Shown here: one piece after another, positions 47,491-56,002 of the stretch | How positions within the stretch are numbered: the first letter of the stretch is position 1 | Layout: the number at the start of each line of letters is the position of its first letter | Assembly (NCBI RefSeq): GCF_003797765.1 | Contig: NZ_RKMB01000008.1 | Span: forward strand, 124,001-188,000 | Length of the DNA: 64,000 nt | Direction of reading: 5' to 3' | DNA from: Ramlibacter sp. WS9 | GTDB taxonomy: Bacteria; Pseudomonadota; Gammaproteobacteria; Burkholderiales; Burkholderiaceae_C | Made by a program: the position numbers and the translations under genes | Notes under the pieces: model-generated | What the model was told of the DNA's origin: nothing | Seen by the model: only the letters and a program-made list of their open reading frames with translations | The model's database searches: none

Positions 47491-47961
47491 TCATCCCTTG
47501 CGACTGTGAGCGACCTTTTGCAGCAATTGAAGGAGCATGAGCCGCTCTGCCTCGGTCAGGTCCCTCAGGATCTCTCGATCGGCCTCGAGCAGCGCCGTGA
47601 GAGCCTTTGAGACGAGCGCTTCACCTTTACGGGTGATACGCAGATCCTGGGTGCGTCGATCCACGGAGCCGCGCTCGCGCGCAATGAGTCCGCGCTGCTC
47701 CAGCTGATCAAGCCACACCTTGACGCCGGGGGTTGTCACGGCCAGTGACTTGGCGACCCGGGCGGCGGTCACCGGCGCATTTGCCCGGACGAGCTGCAGG
47801 ATGGTGAACTCGACCTTCCGAAGGTCAAGCGGCTCCCCGACCGAGCGGGTAAAGGCCTCGCTGGTAAGGATCGCGGCCTGGGCCAGCTGGTAACCGAGCA
47901 GGTCATGCATGCCGCCCTCTGCGAGCGCACCCTGCGGCGTGAGGGTCTCTTCGGTCTTCAT
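47491..47961 (-). CDS. MarR family regulator
   Basis: A 156-residue MarR regulator: VEFTILQLVRANAPVTAARVAKSLAVTTPGVKVWLDQLEQRGLIARERGSVDRRTQDLRITRKGEAL is the winged helix with the wing DRRTQ. It is divergent from the tannase-like esterase gene across 264 bases, and convergent with the SDR. Regulation of the esterases by an aromatic acid is a reasonable guess. Confidence 0.9.
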   Translation of the reverse strand: MKTEETLTPQGALAEGGMHDLLGYQLAQAAILTSEAFTRSVGEPLDLRKVEFTILQLVRANAPVTAARVAKSLAVTTPGVKVWLDQLEQRGLIARERGSVDRRTQDLRITRKGEALVSKALTALLEADREILRDLTEAERLMLLQLLQKVAHSRKG

Positions 47962-48005
47962 CGGTCGAGTCTAACGGCTGGGTCGATGGGGACAGGTTTG
48001 GTCGC

Positions 48006-48099
48006 CTAATCGTAACTCTACTTAATCACTTTTAGCAAAGAACACCAGGGAATCCCCTAGTGTCAGAAGATATAGATCATTAACTAAACTAACGATTAG
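48006..48099. promoter_or_regulatory. Inverted repeat pair in the marR-esterase divergent region
   Basis: CTAATCGT (48006-48013) and ACGATTAG (48092-48099) are inverted copies, each with a few more matching flanking bases, 78 bases apart in an AT-rich stretch. They could be two operator sites for the MarR regulator. A promoter was not assigned. Confidence 0.4.
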
Positions 48100-48225
48100 T
48101 CAAACCGCCGCAGCAGCCATCGGGGCCGCGCGGGGCGCGACCGACCCACCGCTGGAAAAGCCTTCAACGTATGACTCTTTCATTCACGACATCTCGCCGG
48201 TCTTGACCGGCGCACGGAGAAACCC

Positions 48226-49983
48226 ATGAAGAAGATTCCGAATAGCCCCTGCCCTGCCCGCCCCGCCGGGACGGCGTCCCATTGGATTGCCGCCGCCTGC
48301 GCGGCCTTGCTCGCCGGCTGTGGCGGTGGTGGCAGCAGCGACGGGCTGCCACAGCTGGCCGCGGCCACAGGCGCGCAACTGGGCGCCTGTGCCGACCTGG
48401 CCAGCAAGTTCTCGTTCGCCAATACCACCATCACCTCGGCCGCTCCGGTGGCCGAGGGCCCACTGCCGGCCGCGACCGCCACCGCGGTGGCCGGCCCCGT
48501 GGTGGGCGCGCACTGCCAGGTAAAGGGTGAGATGTTCCGCCGCACCAGCCCGCAGGACACCAAGAGCTACGCCATCGGCTTCGAGATGCGCATGCCCAAT
48601 GACTGGAACGGCCGCTTCTTCTACCAAGCCAACGGCGGCCTGGACGGTAACGTCGGCACGGCCCTTGGGGCCATCGGCGGCAGCGCACCAAACTTCTCCA
48701 ACGCACTGAAGATGGGCTTTGCTGTCATCAGCAGCAATGCGGGTCACGACACACCGGGGCCCTCTTTCGGCATCGACGCCCAAGCCCGGCTGGACTACGG
48801 CTACAACGCGGCGGTCAAGCTCACGCCCATGGCCAAATCGCTGATTTCCTCGGCCTATGGCAAGGGACCTGATCGATCCTACTTCGGTGGCTGCTCCAAC
48901 GGGGGCCGCCACACCTTCGTGGCCACGACCCGCTTGCCCGACCAGTACGACGGCTTTTTGGCCGGTGCACCGGGTTACCGCCTGCCGCTGGCGGCCACCG
49001 CCAATATGTTCAGCGCCAAGCAGTTGTTGAAGGTGCCGGGGACCACTGTCGCAGACCTGAGCGTGGCTTTCCCAACCCCGGAACGCGTCGTGGTCTCCAA
49101 AGCCATCCTGTCCAAGTGCGACGCGCTAGACGGCGCGACTGACGGCATCGTTCAAGACGTGGCCGCCTGCCAGAAGGCCTTCGACCTCAACCGCGACGTG
49201 CCCACCTGCAGCGGCGCGCGGGACGGCACCTGCTTGTCGGCCGATCAGAAGACGGCCCTCGCGCCCATCTTCTCCGGCGCGACCGACAGCACGGGCAAAA
49301 AGTTCTATGCCAGCCTCGCGTATGACGCTGGTATTTCAGGCACCAGCTTTGCCACTTGGAAATTCGGTGCCTCGAAGAACCTGGACACAGGCGCCGTTGC
49401 CACGGTCTGGGGCGTACCGCCGATCAGTCAGACAGGCTTCGACGGCCCAACGTACTTGACGAGCACATCGGTCGACACCATGCTCGCGTCCATCGCCGCG
49501 ACCAACAGCACCTACCTCGAATCCGCGCTGTCGTTCATGCAGCCGGTGAATCCGAGCAACCTGAGCACCCTGAAAAACCGTGGCGCCAAGGTGATGGTCT
49601 ATCACGGCGTCAGCGATCCCATCTTCATGCACGATGACACGGTGACCTGGTACGAGAACCTGCGCAGCGCCAACAACGGCAACGCCGCTGACTTTGCGCG
49701 CTTCTACGCGGTGCCGGGCATGGGCCACTGCGCTGGCGGCCCTGCCACCGACCAGTTCGACATGCTCACGCCCCTGGTCAACTGGGTGGAAAAGGGCCAG
49801 GCGCCTGACTCGGTGATTGCCACCGCGCGCGGCGCTGCCACCACCGCCGGCGCTGCCAACGTTGACGTTCCGGCCAGTTGGGCCCCCGGCCGTACACGGC
49901 CGCTGTGCTCCTATCCGCAAGTCGCGCGCCTCAAGGCCGGCGCCACCGACCTTGAAAGCGCCAGCAGCTTCAGCTGCCAATAG
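48226..49983 (+). CDS. Tannase/feruloyl esterase family lipoprotein
   Basis: A 585-residue secreted ester hydrolase with lipoprotein signal (AAACAALLAGCGGGG). The nucleophile motif is YFGGCSNGGRHTF, with the family's Cys next to Ser. The lid contains KCDALDGATDGIVQDVAAC, a calcium-binding-like loop of tannases. PGMGHCAGGPATDQFD carries the His, next to a second Cys that pairs with the first in this family. Tannases, feruloyl esterases and MHETase share this fold, so aromatic ester hydrolysis in the envelope is expected. GGAGA precedes the ATG. The carboxylesterase follows 12 bases later. Confidence 0.92.
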   Translation: MKKIPNSPCPARPAGTASHWIAAACAALLAGCGGGGSSDGLPQLAAATGAQLGACADLASKFSFANTTITSAAPVAEGPLPAATATAVAGPVVGAHCQVKGEMFRRTSPQDTKSYAIGFEMRMPNDWNGRFFYQANGGLDGNVGTALGAIGGSAPNFSNALKMGFAVISSNAGHDTPGPSFGIDAQARLDYGYNAAVKLTPMAKSLISSAYGKGPDRSYFGGCSNGGRHTFVATTRLPDQYDGFLAGAPGYRLPLAATANMFSAKQLLKVPGTTVADLSVAFPTPERVVVSKAILSKCDALDGATDGIVQDVAACQKAFDLNRDVPTCSGARDGTCLSADQKTALAPIFSGATDSTGKKFYASLAYDAGISGTSFATWKFGASKNLDTGAVATVWGVPPISQTGFDGPTYLTSTSVDTMLASIAATNSTYLESALSFMQPVNPSNLSTLKNRGAKVMVYHGVSDPIFMHDDTVTWYENLRSANNGNAADFARFYAVPGMGHCAGGPATDQFDMLTPLVNWVEKGQAPDSVIATARGAATTAGAANVDVPASWAPGRTRPLCSYPQVARLKAGATDLESASSFSCQ

Positions 49984-49995
49984 TAGGAGTCCCCC

Positions 49996-51630
49996 GTGAT
50001 CCGTCGTCCCTTCTCGCTAGCCTTCTGGATCGCCACGAGCGCCGCCACCCTTGCAATGGTTGGCTGCGCGAACAAGGCGGGGGTTGCAGTCGATGCAAGC
50101 CGCTCGACCGCAACAACCGTAACGACCGAAAACGGCAGCGTCAAAGGTCTTGCGAAAGGAAGCGCGGAGGTATTCCTCGGCCTGCCTTTCGCAGCGCCAC
50201 CAATGGGAAGCCTGCGCTGGGCACCCCCCGAGAGAGCCGCTTCCTGGCAGGGCGTACGAGACGGGACGGTCGCGGGACCGAGTTGCCCGCAGATGGGCGG
50301 CTCCCCGGTCATCGGTCGGACCGAGAACGAGGACTGCCTTCTTCTCAACCTCTATCGTCCCGCCGGCACTGCTTCGGGCGCATCGCTCCCCGTACTTGTG
50401 TATGTTCACGGTGGGGCCAATACCGTCGGCGGCGCAGTCCAGATCGACGGCGCTCGCATGGCGACAGAAAACGGGGTTATGGTCGTTGCCATCAATCACC
50501 GCCTGGGATCACTCGGTTTCTTGAATCATCCCGCGCTCGCCCAGCAGGCCAAGGATCGCCTGGCGGGAAACTATGCATTGCTTGACATCAAAGCAGCGCT
50601 GGAATGGGTTCAACGCAACATCGGTGCATTCGGCGGCAATCCCAAAAAGGTGACGTTGGGAGGAACCTCGTCGGGAGGAACCAACGTTTGCCCGCTCCTT
50701 GTCAACCCTGGCACCGCTGGACTCATTCATGCGGCGATCATTTCCAGTGATGATTGCTTGCGGGACGTCGACACGGTCGCGCAATCGGAGGCGCGCGCGA
50801 CGGCGTTCGCGGCCAAGCTTGGATGTACGAAACCTGAGAATGTCGTGACCTGCCTGCGCTCCAAGAGCGCCGGCGAGTTGGTGACTGCGGGCGGCGCCTG
50901 GAATCCACATGTCGATCCCAAGGGCTTTCACCGCAAACCTGCGATCGACACGATCGCGGCAGGCGAATGGAGAGCCGTGCCTGTATTAATGGGCAGCACG
51001 CGGGAAGAAGGTCGTGGTTCCGGCGGGGCCTTCGCCAACTTCACGGCGCAGGCGTACGCGACCTGGGTCACCCGGCTGGTCGGGGCTGACCGCGCCCCAG
51101 CGCTGCTGGCGGCCTATCCAGCGGACAAATACTCGGGCCAGTACGCGCTGTCCTATGTGGTCGGAGACCTCATTACCGACAGCGGGATGCGCGGTCTCGG
51201 CGGTTGCACCAACCTGGCGCTGGCAAGATCTATCGCCCGGCAAGCACCCACTTACTACTATCAGTTCGAGGATTCAAGCCCACCGGCGCCCTCGACGCCG
51301 CCAGGCTATGAGTTTCGCGCCTCACATGGGCTCGATACGCCGTTCACGTGGCCCGATTCTCCTCACATGGCCCAGTCCTCCTCACGGTTTAGCGAAGCGC
51401 AGCGGCAGTTGTCGAAGGAGATGACCCGCTACTGGGCCGCTTTCGCCAAGAACTTCAACCCGGAGGTTCCGGGGCAGGCGGAGTGGCCTCGAATGATCGC
51501 CGACGGATCGTTGATGTCGCTGCGGCCAGGCGGACAGAGCCGAGCTACGCCTGTCGCACAGTTTGCAGAAATGCACAAATGCGCTTTGTGGGAAAAGATG
51601 CCTTGGGTGCTCGATCGCGGCGAACGCTGA
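49996..51630 (+). CDS. Type-B carboxylesterase, secreted lipoprotein
   Basis: A 544-residue carboxylesterase starting at GTG 49996 after TAGGAG. The signal ends in a lipobox (TLAMVGCANK). VYVHGGANTVGG forms the oxyanion hole, LGGTSSGGTNVCPLL holds the nucleophilic Ser (GTSSG instead of the usual GESAG), STREEGRG the acid residue and RASHGLDTPFTW the His. Co-transcription with the tannase-like enzyme suggests successive hydrolysis of ester substrates outside the inner membrane. Confidence 0.92.
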   Translation: MIRRPFSLAFWIATSAATLAMVGCANKAGVAVDASRSTATTVTTENGSVKGLAKGSAEVFLGLPFAAPPMGSLRWAPPERAASWQGVRDGTVAGPSCPQMGGSPVIGRTENEDCLLLNLYRPAGTASGASLPVLVYVHGGANTVGGAVQIDGARMATENGVMVVAINHRLGSLGFLNHPALAQQAKDRLAGNYALLDIKAALEWVQRNIGAFGGNPKKVTLGGTSSGGTNVCPLLVNPGTAGLIHAAIISSDDCLRDVDTVAQSEARATAFAAKLGCTKPENVVTCLRSKSAGELVTAGGAWNPHVDPKGFHRKPAIDTIAAGEWRAVPVLMGSTREEGRGSGGAFANFTAQAYATWVTRLVGADRAPALLAAYPADKYSGQYALSYVVGDLITDSGMRGLGGCTNLALARSIARQAPTYYYQFEDSSPPAPSTPPGYEFRASHGLDTPFTWPDSPHMAQSSSRFSEAQRQLSKEMTRYWAAFAKNFNPEVPGQAEWPRMIADGSLMSLRPGGQSRATPVAQFAEMHKCALWEKMPWVLDRGER

Positions 51631-51684
51631 CCTGCTGCCGGTGATCGCTGGTGCGGGCACGCTGCAGTCATCAGGGCCCACCTG

Positions 51685-52285
51685 AGCCGCACGGTCAACT
51701 GTACCGCCCCAAACAAAACCTGACAGGCCGCAGACCGTGTCCTTGGCGATGGCGATGGCGATGGCGATGGCGATGGCTTCTTGTTCGCTGTCATTGGAAT
51801 CGTCGTCAACACCGGCCGGAAGATTTCCCCCTGAGCGATACGTCCGTTATTGTTTGATGCACTGAACACGGTCGGCTTGGCGAAATAGCCGCGCGCCATC
51901 CGTCAGGACGACCCGTACCCCCGGCAGCAAGTTTTGCTTCCTCTTCGATGCCGGTCTGGATCATGGCCTGCACGCGGCGGTACTGTCGCTCATTGGAGAT
52001 GGGACCGGTGGCGGTCTTCGCATCCTATTGGTCACCTACGATCAGCGTGGCAGCGGCCGCTGCGGTTATGCGTTCAGCCTCGGCCAACCTGGATGCGGGG
52101 ACCAGCATGCGCGAAGGCGCGTTGCAGCTCTGACCGGTGTTGCTCATCATGCCCAGAACGCGAGCGGTGACGCTTTCCTGCAACGGCGCATCTTCTCAAA
52201 TGATATTGGCCGACTTGCCGCCCAGATCGAGCGATACAACTTTGATCGTGTCGATGGCGATGCTGGTGTGGACTTGTTGTAGGAG
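51685..52285 (-). pseudogene. Decayed aldehyde dehydrogenase gene
   Basis: Reading the minus strand in changing frames gives aldehyde dehydrogenase segments in the right order: VVSLDLGGKSANII, then MMSNTGQSCNAPSRMLVPASRLAEAE with the catalytic Cys, TATGPISNERQYRRVQAMIQTGIEE, ARGYFAKPTVFSAS, GRIAQGEIFRPVLTTIP, and EQEAIAIA with CGLSGFVWGG. At least four lesions break it: a frameshift after SANII, a TAG stop after IVGDQ, and shifts near PDG and before EQEAIA. Both ends of the normal gene are missing. It is a remnant of a gene once next to the esterases. Confidence 0.85.
51745..51777. repeat. GGCGAT hexanucleotide tandem repeat
   Basis: Five full copies of GGCGAT plus GGC lie inside the aldehyde dehydrogenase remnant, where on the minus strand they extend a natural Ala-Ile stretch (AIAIAIA). 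A slipped-strand expansion is the simple explanation. Confidence 0.9.
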
Positions 52286-52668
52286 ATCGAGTCTGGCGCG
52301 CCTCGAGCCTGCAGTGATTTTCTTCAAGCATCAGAGCGAGGAATAGGATATGGTCGCGCTCGACATCGCTCAGCAGCTTTCCTTGCGTGTCGGCGGTTTC
52401 GATCGCGTGAGCCAGCATCACCCGCGCGCCGTCAGCTCGTCGATGCTCACGCGTGCTCCCATTGCGCGTTATGTTGCGCGGGCTCTTCGTCAGGGCCCGC
52501 AATTCGGTTGTTTCTCGGACGTGCAAAGCGCCCCTTTTGGTGTAGCGTTGGCCCGGTGCAAGTTCGCCAAGGGTCAGGTGGCGCTGGGGAGCTCCGTCGT
52601 CGCCTTCTGCCTTGTCAAGCCGGTTCGCGACGAGCACGGCGTCGTCGTCGATCTGCGATGGGACTACC
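52286..52668. other. Unassigned stretch between pseudogene and catabolic island
   Basis: This 380-base stretch has no gene I can recognise. The minus strand has an open frame (52637-52074) that runs into the aldehyde dehydrogenase remnant in another frame, so it is not credible as one gene. A segment reading VMLAHAIETADTQGKLLSDVERDHI may be a fragment of a coding sequence. It looks like debris at the left edge of the island. Confidence 0.5.
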
Positions 52669-53829
52669 TCATGTGGGTTGGAGATTCGCGCTGCGCGGAT
52701 CGATCAGTATCTTGGCCTGCTCTTCGGGGTCGCCGAGGGCTGCAAAGGCATTCGCCACCCCATCCAGGCCGACCATGCCGGTCACCATGAAAGCGCAGCT
52801 GACCTTGCCTTCGGCAATCATGTGCAGAGCATCGCGGTATTCGAGCGGCGAGTAACCCATCACGAAACGCAAGTCAATTTCCTTGTGGATGCCGAGTGCC
52901 GGCTCAATGCGGTCTTCCTGCATGCAGACGCCCGCTACCACCACGCGCGAAAACAGCGGCGCGCCGTCGAGAATGGTCTGCAGGATGCCGGGCACGCCGA
53001 CGCATTCGAAGATCACCGGGCGCTTCGGTTTCAGGCCGAGTCCTTCCGCAATGCGCCAGACATGCCACCAGGGCAGCGGCAGCTTGCCCAGCCTTTCGCG
53101 CGTATCGACGGCCAGTTCCAGCAGGCCGCCGAAGCTGGCAATGTGGCCGTATTGCTGCCAGTTCGCATACGGCGACTCATCTTTCGGGTCGATTACCAGG
53201 TCGGCGCCGCAGTTCTTCGCCAGCGCCCGCCGGCCGGCGGAAAAATCGCTTGCCACCACGGTGCGCACGCCCTTGGCCTTCAGCATGCAGATCACGCCCA
53301 GGCCAACCGGACCGCAGCCGATCACGATCGCCACGTCACCCTGCTTCACTTCGGCGCGATTGACCGCATGCAGGGCGACGGCCAACGGTTCAGTCAGGGC
53401 CGCCTGGTCTTCATGCAAGCCGTTCGGAATCGGCATCATCATGTTTTCATCAACCAAGATGCGCTCGGCATAGGCGCCGGGGGCAAGGGCGGAAAGCCCG
53501 AGCAGCTCGATATTGTCAGCCTGGCGCGTGACCGGCACCACCGCTACGCGCGTGCCGGCGCGCTGCTTGCGCGTCGTGCCGGGTCCATGTTCGAGTATCT
53601 CGCCGCAGAACTCATGGCCGAACACGATCTCTTCTTCGGCGCGCAGGGAGTTCTTGTAGCCGATACGGGTCAGGAGATTGCCCATGTGGCTACAGTGATG
53701 GCGCACATGCAGATCCGAGCCGCAGATGCCGCAGCGCAGGACGCTCAGCAGCACCTGGCCCTTGCCCGGGACCGGTTCGGGACGCTCTACCACCGCGAGT
53801 TCGGCGTTCTTGCAAACGACTGCTTTCAT
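52669..53829 (-). CDS. Zinc-binding alcohol dehydrogenase (MDR family)
   Basis: A 386-residue medium-chain dehydrogenase. LRCGICGSDLHVRHHCSH and EIVFGHEFCGEILEHG give the catalytic zinc ligands Cys, His and Glu. VIGCGPVGLGVICMLKAKG is the NAD(P) motif. The four-Cys structural zinc lobe is absent where expected (VTRQADNIELLGLS). Such enzymes oxidise secondary or cyclic alcohols. It is the second gene after the alpha/beta hydrolase, transcribed from promoter site A, and no ribosome binding site is obvious. Confidence 0.92.
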   Translation of the reverse strand: MKAVVCKNAELAVVERPEPVPGKGQVLLSVLRCGICGSDLHVRHHCSHMGNLLTRIGYKNSLRAEEEIVFGHEFCGEILEHGPGTTRKQRAGTRVAVVPVTRQADNIELLGLSALAPGAYAERILVDENMMMPIPNGLHEDQAALTEPLAVALHAVNRAEVKQGDVAIVIGCGPVGLGVICMLKAKGVRTVVASDFSAGRRALAKNCGADLVIDPKDESPYANWQQYGHIASFGGLLELAVDTRERLGKLPLPWWHVWRIAEGLGLKPKRPVIFECVGVPGILQTILDGAPLFSRVVVAGVCMQEDRIEPALGIHKEIDLRFVMGYSPLEYRDALHMIAEGKVSCAFMVTGMVGLDGVANAFAALGDPEEQAKILIDPRSANLQPT

Positions 53830-53886
53830 GACAGGATTTTTTTCAAAAGATTGATAGTGAATTTCAGGCAGGACGCCGGTGAGTCT

Positions 53887-54756
53887 TCATTTGGACTCCG
53901 TAGGTGAGCTATGCAAGAAATCGAGCAGCAGCGCGTTCACGCGCACGGGATCATCGAGCTGCAGCCAATGGCTGGCGCCGTCGATGCGCTCGTAGCGCCA
54001 ACTGCCCTCGACCAATTTTTCGCAGTCGAGCATCTGCTTCTCGGCCAGGAATTTATCGCCGCTGCTCCAGATGCCAAGGACGGGGACCGTCACCGGCGGA
54101 TAAGCGCGCGGCATGAAGATGCCGAGGTTGGCGCGGTAATAATTGAGGGCCGCCGTCAGCCGTCCGGGCCGGGCCAGCCATTGGGTGGCCAGCACGCATT
54201 CCGGATGCTGCCCGGTCGCGGCGCGGAACAGGGACCAGTCAAACGAGCGCAGCGCCCATTCTGCGAGACCGCGCAGCTGAAACAGCAGGACGTAATACCC
54301 TTTGATTTTTTGTTCCAGCGGGCCGCGCGCATAGGCATTCGGATGGCCGACCGACAGCGCCGCGTAGCGCTCGACCCGCTCCGGATGGCGCATGCAGAAT
54401 TGCCAGCAGATCGCCGCGCCCCAGTCATGCCCGATCAATTGCGTGCGCGCCACGCCCAGCGCATCGAGCACGCCGACCAGATCAGCTACCAGAAGGTCAA
54501 TGCGATAGTCGGGCCTGGCCGCGGGCGCGTCCGACCTGCCGTAGCCGCGCATGTCTGGCACGATTACCTGGTAACCGGCGATCACCAGCGCGGGCACCTG
54601 CCGCCGCCAGACCGCCATATCGTCGGGAAAACCATGCACCAGCAACAGCGCGGGCCCCTCGCCATGCACTGCAACATTGAGCTCGATACCATTGACACGG
54701 AGCTTCCGGCTGGCCGCCGTGACGGCTGCCGCGCCAATTTCCAAGAACTGGGTCAT
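53887..54756 (-). CDS. Alpha/beta hydrolase, epoxide hydrolase/haloalkane type
   Basis: A 289-residue hydrolase, ATG 54756 behind GGGGAGAC. LLLVHGFPDDMAVWRRQVPAL provides HGxP, LIGHDWGAAICWQF the Asp nucleophile, and IDGASHWLQLDDP the catalytic His. It could open an epoxide or hydrolyse a lactone/ester. It is the first gene of the unit controlled by site A, divergent from araC. Confidence 0.9.
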   Translation of the reverse strand: MTQFLEIGAAAVTAASRKLRVNGIELNVAVHGEGPALLLVHGFPDDMAVWRRQVPALVIAGYQVIVPDMRGYGRSDAPAARPDYRIDLLVADLVGVLDALGVARTQLIGHDWGAAICWQFCMRHPERVERYAALSVGHPNAYARGPLEQKIKGYYVLLFQLRGLAEWALRSFDWSLFRAATGQHPECVLATQWLARPGRLTAALNYYRANLGIFMPRAYPPVTVPVLGIWSSGDKFLAEKQMLDCEKLVEGSWRYERIDGASHWLQLDDPVRVNALLLDFLHSSPTESK

Positions 54757-54833
54757 GTCTCCCCTTTTCATTAGTATTTGGACGGTGTCCAATACCTGTT
54801 ACCAAGACCGGCAAACATCTTTAATTTGTAGGA

Positions 54834-54898
54834 ATGATAGAAATAGAAGCTTTTAAATACGATGTCCGACGCCGCCAACTCCATGTCATTTCCCGACA
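54834..54898 (-). promoter_or_regulatory. AraC-type promoter site A (hydrolase-alcohol dehydrogenase unit)
   Basis: On the minus strand two 17-base half-sites, TGTCGGGAAATGACATG (54898-54882) and TGGCGGCGTCGGACATC (54877-54861), are direct repeats with a 21-base phase. Exactly 21 bases after the second is TATCAT (54839-54834) as the -10. The proximal half-site covers the -35 position, as in class II activation. The same design recurs at 61073 and 63525. The distal end is 30 bases from the araC start, so autoregulation is possible. Confidence 0.85.
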
Positions 54899-54928
54899 GC
54901 CGGCCGTAACGATGAAAGGCGGGCCGCA

Positions 54929-55972
54929 ATGAAGCCGCAGTCGCGTCGCATCCCGGTTCGTTACCTGCTGCAATTGCGCGACATGCTGCGCGAATCCGGC
55001 GTCGACACTGACCGCCTGCTGGTCATGGCCGGCATCAACGAGCCGCGGTTCAATGACGCCAGCTCTCTGCTTTCGGCGGCCGAGGTGGAAGCCTTTGTCT
55101 CGTCTGCGCGTCAGCTGACCGGCCGTACCGACCTGGGCTTCGAAGCCGGTCGCCTGATCAAGATGAATTCCCATGAATTGCTCGGCTATGGCATGCTGAG
55201 CTGTCGCAATGTGGACCAGGTCCTGCAACTGGTATCGCGCCACTATCACCTGATAACCGAAACTTTCACTCTGCGCTACCGGCGCGAGGACCGTTGCGGC
55301 GAAGCGATCTACACGCCGGCGATGCGCATGCCGCTGGAAACGCTGAATTTCTACTACGAGGTGCTGGTCACCGCGCATTGCAATCAGATCCGTCTTTTGC
55401 TGGGCAACGATGTACCACCCTACGACTGCTATCTGTCGATGGCCGAACCGGCGCACGGCAGGCGTTACCTGGCACTGGCGCCGGCGCGCTTTCATTTCGA
55501 GGAAAAAGCACTACCCGGCGTGCGCGTGGTCATGGGCACGGACTTGCTGAACCTGCCTTTGCCAATGGCTGACCAGCGCATGGTCAAGCAAATCGATGCA
55601 CGCTGCGACGCGCTGGGCCAGCGCCCGCCGGCCGACGATGAAGGATGGGGCGACTACGTCAGCATGATGCTGCGCCAGGCAAGCGGCGAAATCGTCACGC
55701 TGGAAGACCTCGCCCGCCGCATCAATATTTCGCCGCGCACGCTGGACCGCCATCTCAAAAAGGAAAAGCTGCAATTTCGAGACCTATCGCAGCAAGTGCG
55801 CTTCGAAAAGGCCCGCGAGCTGCTCAGCGCGCCCGGCGCCACGGTGGTTCAGGTCGCGCTATCGCTCGGCTTCTCCGACGCAGCGAACTTCAGCCGAGCC
55901 TTCCGGCGCACCGTGGGCATCTCGCCCAGCCAGTTTCAGCAGGACCTGGCCGGTGACAGTTCCAGCACCTGA
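54929..55972 (+). CDS. AraC family regulator of the catabolic island
   Basis: A 347-residue AraC regulator with an arabinose-binding-type N-terminal domain (VRYLLQLRDMLRESGVDTDRLL, LTGRTDLGFEAGRLIKMNSHELLGYGMLS) and a C-terminal double helix-turn-helix (LEDLARRINISPRTLDRHLKKE, VVQVALSLGFSDAANFSRAFRRTVGISPSQF). AAAGGCGGG lies before the ATG. It is not a close copy of the two AraC paralogues at 2305 and 25557. It is the only regulator in the island and lies beside site A, so it is the best candidate to bind all three promoter sites. Confidence 0.93.
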   Translation: MKPQSRRIPVRYLLQLRDMLRESGVDTDRLLVMAGINEPRFNDASSLLSAAEVEAFVSSARQLTGRTDLGFEAGRLIKMNSHELLGYGMLSCRNVDQVLQLVSRHYHLITETFTLRYRREDRCGEAIYTPAMRMPLETLNFYYEVLVTAHCNQIRLLLGNDVPPYDCYLSMAEPAHGRRYLALAPARFHFEEKALPGVRVVMGTDLLNLPLPMADQRMVKQIDARCDALGQRPPADDEGWGDYVSMMLRQASGEIVTLEDLARRINISPRTLDRHLKKEKLQFRDLSQQVRFEKARELLSAPGATVVQVALSLGFSDAANFSRAFRRTVGISPSQFQQDLAGDSSST

Positions 55973-56002
55973 GTCTGTGAGATTCCATAGACCCGCCCGT
56001 TG

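Noticed and set aside
51745-51777. The GGCGAT repeats as a CRISPR or regulatory repeat array
   Set aside because: They are direct hexamers without spacers and fit an expanded Ala-Ile codon run in the decayed gene.
52074-52637. A 187-codon minus-strand open frame as a real gene
   Set aside because: Its 3' half runs through the aldehyde dehydrogenase remnant out of frame and the translation shows no family features.
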